DNA of 64,000 bases from Clytia hemisphaerica (Eukaryota; Cnidaria; Hydrozoa; Leptothecata; Clytiidae). Positions within the stretch are counted from its first letter, which is position 1. Each line of letters begins with the position of its first letter. The DNA is taken from the NCBI GenBank assembly GCA_902728285.1, contig CACVBU010000630.1, forward strand, positions 1 to 64,000. Direction: 5' to 3'. A program made the translations under genes and the position numbers. This document shows, piece after piece, positions 57,606 to 64,000 of the stretch. Below the pieces are notes generated by a model, which saw nothing but the letters and a program-made list of their open reading frames with translations, did no database searches and was not told the DNA's origin.

Positions 57606-57826
57606 TTTAGGCGCTTTACTTAAGCTAACATGGCAATATGTTTTATTGTTTCATCTAAAAAGGAGAAAAAAATAAGGTTACACATTTATTTAGTAGAAGA
57701 AAATGTGAAGGGTGATGCTGTGTTTTTGACTGAACTCACTAACCTTGATTATAAAGGTAAAGTCTGTTTATAAATTGTAACAGCTCGTGTTATTCAAATT
57801 TCTATGTTTGCTGTTGCTAAGAAGGA

Positions 57827-59278
57827 CTATTATGGTGGCCCATGAAGGCCAATCTATTTTTTAAAATTGAAAATGATTATTTATTTCCTAAACTAAAGAA
57901 AAAAGTCAAAACATATCCATTTTGATTTTCGTTTTCAAAGTACTACTGCCCATTCTGGTCCATTGCGTGGCCCATAGAGGCCATGTGAATTTTGGTTAAG
58001 TAATAAAAACTACTTTGGTTTTGATTTTTCAACCGTTTTTTAAATGTTGTGTCCTTCATGGTCCATTGCGTGGCCCATTGAGGACACTAAAATTTCGGCT
58101 GCCGTAAGATTCTATTGTTTTTTCATTTTTATTTCCAAAATGGTACCTATACATGCATGCTCATATCTTCATGAAAGTGAAAGAAGTCTTTGTCAGTATG
58201 TCGAGTATGTGTTGTTTTTTTTGAACTTATGGAAACTTTTGAATGATTTGTTTTTATAATTACTATGTATTTGTGTACTTCATTTGTACACCCACAAAAT
58301 ATTTGAGCATAATTAATTTCAACACTGTAAAAGAATGAATGAGGGGTGTGCTTGGTTACATTTATATTTTTTGTGCTGCTTCAAAGTGATAGATTAAAAT
58401 TTGGTTATCAAGAATAACTTATCACATTAAAGAGAGGTATGTAGTCTATATCTATAATTTAGTTTTGATATACAGATATGTGCCGATGTGCTTTCTATGG
58501 AATTGTTTAGCCAAAATGAAAGGCTCAGTCAGAAAATCCTTTAATGACTTTTGTTAATCTATAGATATATCTATAAGATATTTTTTGTTTAATTTGGACC
58601 AAATGGAAGAAGGCAAATAGAACCACGGGGGTAGTAGGGTTGCGAGCTGCCGGGGGAGGGGGTGCCACCCGACTTTCAACCTTCGAAGAACCCTTACCAG
58701 GACTAAAAAGGAGAAAACAAGGAAACGTTTTGTGAATTTTACGAACCTTATTGGGAAAAATTCGACCTGTATTTAGCCATCTAATTTTTTTTCATTCATG
58801 AACCAGGGCTATAAAAGGTGTCGAGGGATACTATATATGAAATTCCTACAACATTTCGATGCAAGGCTTCTAAGAACATAGCCTTTGTATAAGGGCCACT
58901 TTTTTATCAAAATTCAAAGATTTGGTTGAAGTTCTCAAGCCCACATCGCCCCACACTCTCAAACACTACCCCACACACACTCCAATACTGCACTACCCGC
59001 TATCAGTAAACCAAAACTTCAAAAGTAAGCAAATAAGAAAGGGACAAAATTGAAAAAAATCTTTTCTCTTCTAACTAACACAAATTTTGTTCAATGTCCT
59101 TAATGGGCCACGCGATGGACCATGAAGGACATCACTTGGAAAAAAAGAAAAGAGAAAATAATTTTTTTTATTTTTTCTTAATTTGTTTTTGGTTTCACTT
59201 TGAAAAATGAAATAAAAAGTATTTCATTTCAATTAAAAAAAAAAACGGGTTGGCTCTAATGGGCCACCATAGACTATA
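57827..59278. mobile_element. Foldback element with repeated GTGGCCCAT blocks
   Basis: ATGGTGGCCCAT near 57,832 and its complement ATGGGCCACCAT near 59,260 mark the ends. Inner blocks GGTCCATTGCGTGGCCCAT at about 57,958 and 58,061 are matched in reverse at about 59,101 (ATGGGCCACGCGATGGACC). The interior, with a G-rich patch at 58,625-58,670, is noncoding. Confidence 0.65.
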
Positions 59279-59596
59279 GATCTTTTTTAAAGAAGACGCC
59301 CTGTTAATAATTAATTAGTCAGAAGCAGAAATTATGTAATGAAAAATCAGCCGCAGTGTCGCACGTTGAGTTTTTTCTTTACAGCTGTTACGCATAGAAG
59401 TGTGTCCGCGCAGCAAGCTAGAAAGTACACATGCAATCATTACGTTGTGAATTCCGAAACCTGATGATTGATCTCCACTTTCTGGCTTACCACACGGACA
59501 CTTGCATAAGTCGTAAAGAAAAATTCAGCGTGCGGCGTTGCGACTGGTCATCTGCTTTAAGGTATTTTCATTACGTATTTTTTGCTGGTCTACCAG

Positions 59597-61216
59597 CAGT
59601 TAATAAAAATCGTACTTTAGTCAACTCAGTCAAACCAGCACAATCATCTCAGGGAAAAGTTAGAAATCACATTGAGAAAGTGGAGAAGGTCCAACCAGCA
59701 CAAGAAGTTAAGAGAAATAGCACTGCTTCAGTGGAAGATATCAAGAAACAAGGTACCCTTAAAGTACTACTACTATTGTTGTTCTAATTTGATCCTCAAA
59801 TTTTCATTTTCTCACTCAACTAATGTCTTTAAATAGAAAACTAGTCAATATTTGGTATTTTTCATAGTTTCCTACCCCCTTTCTGCTAGCGGGGATTTTT
59901 TCCCCCGAAAATTTTTTTTTTTGCAGATAAAATGAAATAATTGAAACATGTTTTAAATAATGTACTATTTTCAAATCTTTTTATTATTCATTTCAGCTCG
60001 TATTGAAGAATCTCATCGAAACAAATCTTTCGAACCAATCCCTCCTGCAGTAAATGGTATGCTAAATCATCTCAAGTTATTTAGTTTGGATTCACACATT
60101 TGGACATTTACTTTGAAATCAATCCTGATAAGAATGGTGAATGACCTATAACTTTAGATTTATTTCCGCCAAAATTTTCTCTTTTTTTATTAAGATATAA
60201 ATGAAGTTTTGAAAATTTCATTTTTTACTTTACTTTGGGACAATCCTGAAAGAATGTACTCTCAAAATTTGTAAAAACTCTCCTCCTCTTTCAGAAAAAA
60301 TTCAGGGAAAATCACCATATTCCACACCAAGTAGAGATCATGCTGGTGAGATATTCATTCGGAAAAAGAGTCATTTTCGCATGAACTTCTATATCTTAGA
60401 AAATTCACCTATGTTTTCATTTTTAGCTCTTTTATTAGTTTCCTTGAAAAATTTCTAAAATATCAAACAAGTTAAATATTGCCTAACATTTTAATGGAAA
60501 GTTCTCACTTTCACCATAGTCGGTATAAAAAAAAACCCTGGTCTTGAAGTCTATTGTTGTACTTTTTGTTAACTTTTTCTTTGTGAATAACAAAAAAATC
60601 ATTAAGAATTGATTTGCTCAGTTTTTGATCACGTTACCAAATACTCCTTTTGGGATTGGTTCATTATTTAATCACATGGTGGGCAAAACAAACCAATGTA
60701 TATGCACAAGTTCCTGCAAGTTCAAGTTATTAACAATAAAAAGAAACAAAAGGCTTCTTCCAGACTGCGGCTTTTTTATACGGACAATGCTTTGACTGCT
60801 ACACTTTCATGAATTTATTACCTAAAAAGGTTTATTAAAAATATGGCATATTTTTTTCATTATTCTAGGCTTAGCCGAAAACCACATTACTCCATCGCAA
60901 GAAAGGAGCTATCTAAACCTGCAAAACTCTACCGGTTATTACTTAGGTAAAAAAGATAACGGGACAAAATTTCAAGTTTAAAGTGAAACTTTTGGGTTGA
61001 AATTAAAATAAATATTTTATGCAATGTATATAACACTGGCGTTGTTTTTTGACTGTTTTTTTTTTTGTCTAAAAATTGTATTAAGTTAGCGTTTTTTCAA
61101 TTCTCAATATCATCTAAAAATTTAGATTTAATAATAAAATCTTATGTATTTCAATTTTATTTCAGGTCTCGTGGACTCTCCTCTTGGGCCAGAGGAAATG
61201 GCAGCTTGGTTGAAAG
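59597..61216 (+). CDS. Chain of five symmetric phase-1 exons of an unrecognised gene
   Basis: Exons 59,597-59,752 (156 nt), 59,997-60,056 (60), 60,295-60,345 (51), 60,869-60,946 (78) and 61,166-61,216 (51). Each is a multiple of three, bounded by AG and GT, and every junction is phase 1, so the reading is continuous: AVNKNRTLVNSVKPAQ..., RIEESHRNKSFEPIPPAVN, KIQGKSPYSTPSRDHAG, LAENHITPSQERSYLNLQNS, LVDSPLGPEEMAAWLKG. The product is polar and probably disordered, without a known domain. The first exon contains a 21-residue repeat related to the minus-strand repeat at 61,546-61,940. The 5' exon (an open ATG at 59,431 exists) and 3' exons are unresolved. Confidence 0.6.
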
Positions 61217-61545
61217 GTATCTCTATAAAACTAAATCCTGGTAAAAAAAGAGGGGTTTAATAGGGGGTATTATGTACATTTTTTGTCAAGGTTTACTCAA
61301 GTTTTGTAAAATATGCCAGTTTTTAATTAAGACTTTGGTACGGTTAGGCTGAATAAATTTCCTTTTAATTGTCAAAAATATCTTTTTATGAGATTAACCC
61401 AAACCCAAAATAACTTTTTGAAGTTAGAGTAAAAATTGAGGCTAACATTTAGCTCGAGTAATAGTTCTTTGAAAGCTTTTCAGTTAATCAAATAAAGATT
61501 TACACTATTATTGACCAAGATCCCTCCCTGGAATTGTATGGAATA
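61217..61545. other. Probable intron or intergenic
   Basis: AT-rich. No further exon of the plus-strand gene found. Confidence 0.3.
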
Positions 61546-61940
61546 TTAGTACTTTTTCGGCTGTACCAGTCTGACTACAATCAACTTCTTCCTGGGGTAA
61601 TTCTGTTGATTGGTCTGTCTTGACTGCAGCAATGTGATTTCTATTAACTTCGTTCTGAAACACCTAGAAGGATACCTGTGTTGGTTGCATTTTCTCCATT
61701 GGTAAAGTGTGATCCAGTGTGCACCAGTAAGATTAAAATCAACTTCATTTAGGGATTCTTCTTGGGATAGCTGTGTTTGTTGGATTTGCTGCACTACTAC
61801 TGCAGTGCGGTCTTTATTAACATCTTTGGATTCTGGTTGTGGATGGATTTTGTCCACTACAACAGGAGTTCAGTCTTTATCAGCATCTTCAATTTCTTGT
61901 TGTGGTTGGATTTTTTCCACTACTGCAGCAGTCTGGTCTC
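61546..61940 (-). pseudogene. Minus-strand tandem 63-nt coding repeats
   Basis: Read on the minus strand, two clear 21-codon units (TAAVVEKIQPQQEIEDADKD and TPVVVDKIHPQPESKDVNKD) and a third beginning RTAVVVQQIQQTQLSQEES are followed by a tail where LPQEEVD-like pieces reappear in a shifted frame. A TGA replaces an expected Arg between units 1 and 2. The NKDRTAVVV...Q..SQ pattern resembles the plus-strand exon at 59,597 (NKNRTLVNSVKPAQSSQ), so this looks like an inverted, decayed paralogous exon. Confidence 0.5.
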
Positions 61941-62053
61941 AATATCAATATCTTGCGTTCGTGAGTTCCAACGCTTTGGATGAGTTACACTAAAAAATTT
62001 TAATTTATCAGAAAAAAGATTTCAAATTAATACCCATAATTGTGCATCGAGGT

Positions 62054-62441
62054 AATACACCGTTTAGTAGTGTCGACTGCGCACGCGTCCAAACAATTTT
62101 CCATTGTTTTGATTGCGGGAAACTACGGGGGAGAGCGTAAAAAAACCGTAGGTAAAAATTTGGTTTTCATAAGGAAACTCAGCAGAAAAGCGGTAGGTAA
62201 AGAACTCCTTTTAATCATAACTTCTTTTCCTCTTAATGAATTTTTGTGAAATTTTCAGGAGAGATCCATAAAATTATCATTGATATTATGTTCAAATATA
62301 TAAGCCATTCTTTTTAACGGAAAGAAAAAATTGACAATGTTTACATTCCTCTAACCTTCCACAGGACTAAAGTGCGCATTTCTACTTACCGTTTTCACGG
62401 TGGAACACGGTGGAGGAGGCGAGACTCCTAAACGGTGTATT
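62054..62441. mobile_element. MITE with AATACACCGTTTAG inverted ends
   Basis: AATACACCGTTTAG (62,054-62,067) and its complement (62,428-62,441) are perfect, and similarity extends to about 28 bp. The 388-bp interior is noncoding. No clear target duplication. Confidence 0.65.
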
Positions 62442-63209
62442 GGGTGGTTTGGAGTACAATGAAGGGGACTTTTAACAGGGTAAAAAGGGAAGGTGGTTTT
62501 GAATAACTCCACAAAAAGTACACATTTTAGGCACTAGGCTAGTACCACAACTATATCAGGCATCGAAATAAGGGATAGAGAGTGCATCGTAATTTTTTTT
62601 GTAAGCATGATTTTGCATACTAAACTAGATCAATTTTCAATTTTTAGCTTGTAAGTAATCCAAAAAAACGCATCGCGAAATGCGATACGCTAATTCGATC
62701 CCTGCTTAAGGCTAAAAAGTACTGAAATCCAGTAAGAGCAAGATTCAAAGTATTATAGATTTAAACTCTTTTTGCAAGCATGAAGTTTTGCAAACTTCTA
62801 AATTTTCAATGACATTTTAACTTTGGTGAAAAAGGCTAAAATTCACAAAAATGCTTTTAACTGAAAATCAAGTCATCATTATGTTATTATCATGCGCACG
62901 TAAATAGCAACACTTGATTGGCTTCTTTACTGTCCAATATTTTAGAATATATAGTTTCTGTGGACGCTATATATTTGCAAAATTGATGTCACTCGAAGAA
63001 ATTTTGCATCTTCTATTTGACGCTACGTCACAAATTAGAAATTTTATACTTTCAAGAAAAAGTATTTTGAATCTCGATTTATCAGTTAGGAAGTTGGAAT
63101 TATACTTGAAAATGATTTATATTTTAGCAATCAACGGATAATAAACAATTTATTTGGACTGTCTCATCCAATATGAAAAATATTGGCCTATATGAGAAGA
63201 GAGAGATAT
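62442..63209. other. No gene seen
   Basis: AT-rich, noncoding. The frame at 62,914-63,141 has no motif. Confidence 0.3.
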
Positions 63210-63625
63210 CGAAGGTTCGTTAGTCTTACATCCCTGTTTCATTCTTTGAAAAAGTAAATTGACTTTAAGTTCGTTGATATAAGACAGAATTTCGCTAAAT
63301 ATCAAGTTGTAAACGAAGGTTCATTAGTCTTACATTCCTGTTTCATTCTTTGAAAAAGTAAATTGACTTTAAGTTCGTTGATATAAGACGGAATTTCGCT
63401 AAATATCAAGCTAAAACCGAAGGTTCGTTAGTCTTACATCCCTGTTTCATTCTTTGAAAAAGTAAATTGACTTTAAGTTAATTGATATAAGACGGAATTT
63501 CGCTAAATATCAAGCTATAAACGAAGGTTCATTAGTCTTACATCCCTGTCTCTTGCGATCAATAGTAAAATGACTTTAAGTTTATTGCTATAATATAATG
63601 AATTCAAATTTAGAATTTCGCTAAA
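63210..63625. repeat. 104-bp tandem satellite, nearly four copies
   Basis: Units begin CGAAGGTTCRTTAGTCTTAC at 63,210, 63,314, 63,418 and 63,522, an exact 104-bp period. Copies 1-3 are over 95 percent alike by eye; the fourth is diverged and carries a small insertion. Confidence 0.9.
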
Positions 63626-64000
63626 TATCTGGTTCTGATATCTAAACGCTTTTCTTACAAAAGTGCAATTTACAACTATAAGCACGGGGAGAAAAAAATC
63701 ATACACAAAGTTTTCTATACAACGTATAACTATACAACAATAAGATTAATTTACTTGAGTGAATTTACTTGAGTGAATTCTCTTTCTCTCGAAAGAGCGA
63801 ATCTCGTTTTTTTTTGTGCGTTTTGACCCCCGTGTTGAAGAAAAGTGAAGTTTAGTGCACGAAATGTGTTTTTAATAAAGTGTACCTTTTCCACAATTTT
63901 TAAAAGAATTTTAAACTTTAAAATGTGTGTTTATGCAAAAGAAAACTTCTATGGGTCATTTGGGAACAAATTTTCTAGGATTTGTCCAATTTAAAGAAGG
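63626..64000. other. Window end, no gene recognised
   Basis: Contains TTTACTTGAGTGAAT twice in tandem (about 63,750-63,779). No ORF of note. Confidence 0.35.

Overview
This is eukaryotic DNA: AT-rich, gene-poor and densely filled with transposable elements. Introns have GT/AG borders, one gene start has a TATA box and an initiator, and there is no bacterial-style operon structure. The repeat and gene families (THAP/P-element transposase, piggyBac, Helitron-like OTU-Pif1 helicase, ZMYM2/QRICH1-like and G2E3-like HECT fragments, alpha-kinase) suggest an invertebrate animal, plausibly a cnidarian or a similar early-branching lineage. That assignment is inference. No rRNA, tRNA or CRISPR was found.

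Layout. 0-5 kb: a TA-flanked MITE, then a minus-strand first exon with a TATA-Inr promoter backed by a three-copy tandem repeat. 5-9.5 kb: a 400-bp foldback element made of a degenerate AATCGAAC motif, an ACCGGT cluster, and a 2.46-kb giant inverted repeat. 9.5-12 kb: a decayed minus-strand transposase gene. 12-14 kb: a foldback element with a 54-bp minisatellite and a GC-rich structured core. 14.66-24.23 kb: a candidate 9.6-kb Helitron-like element. It carries a broken OTU/DUF6570/Pif1 helicase gene, a remarkable array of five hairpins with one constant loop, and a basic coiled-coil ORF. 24.4-26.3 kb: a ZMYM2/QRICH1-like gene relic split by a 1.3-kb element with minisatellite inverted ends and a 9-bp target duplication. 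26-41 kb: almost no coding sequence, but several MITEs, palindrome clusters and a CRE-bearing tandem repeat. 41.9-47.2 kb: a five-exon THAP/P-element transposase pseudogene. 49-54 kb: an intact alpha-kinase ORF and a complete but broken piggyBac. 55-64 kb: a decayed HECT gene, a foldback element, a plus-strand chain of symmetric phase-1 mini-exons, a MITE and a 104-bp satellite.

Most striking is 42,978-45,249. Inside intron 2 of the P-element relic lies a unit with an intact 496-aa CRESS-DNA-type Rep (HUH nickase plus SF3 helicase), an E2F-like promoter site and, downstream, a 122-bp hairpin. The hairpin presents TAATATTAC, the nonanucleotide used by geminivirus origins, on both strands, and eight 10-bp iterons lie in and beside it. 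A 59-bp direct repeat frames a unit of 2,064 nt, the size of a small single-stranded DNA genome. It has the parts of an integrated or mobile rolling-circle replicon without a visible capsid gene.

Most transposase and helicase reading frames here are broken by a few stops or frameshifts. The Rep and the alpha-kinase frames are intact and stand out for that reason.
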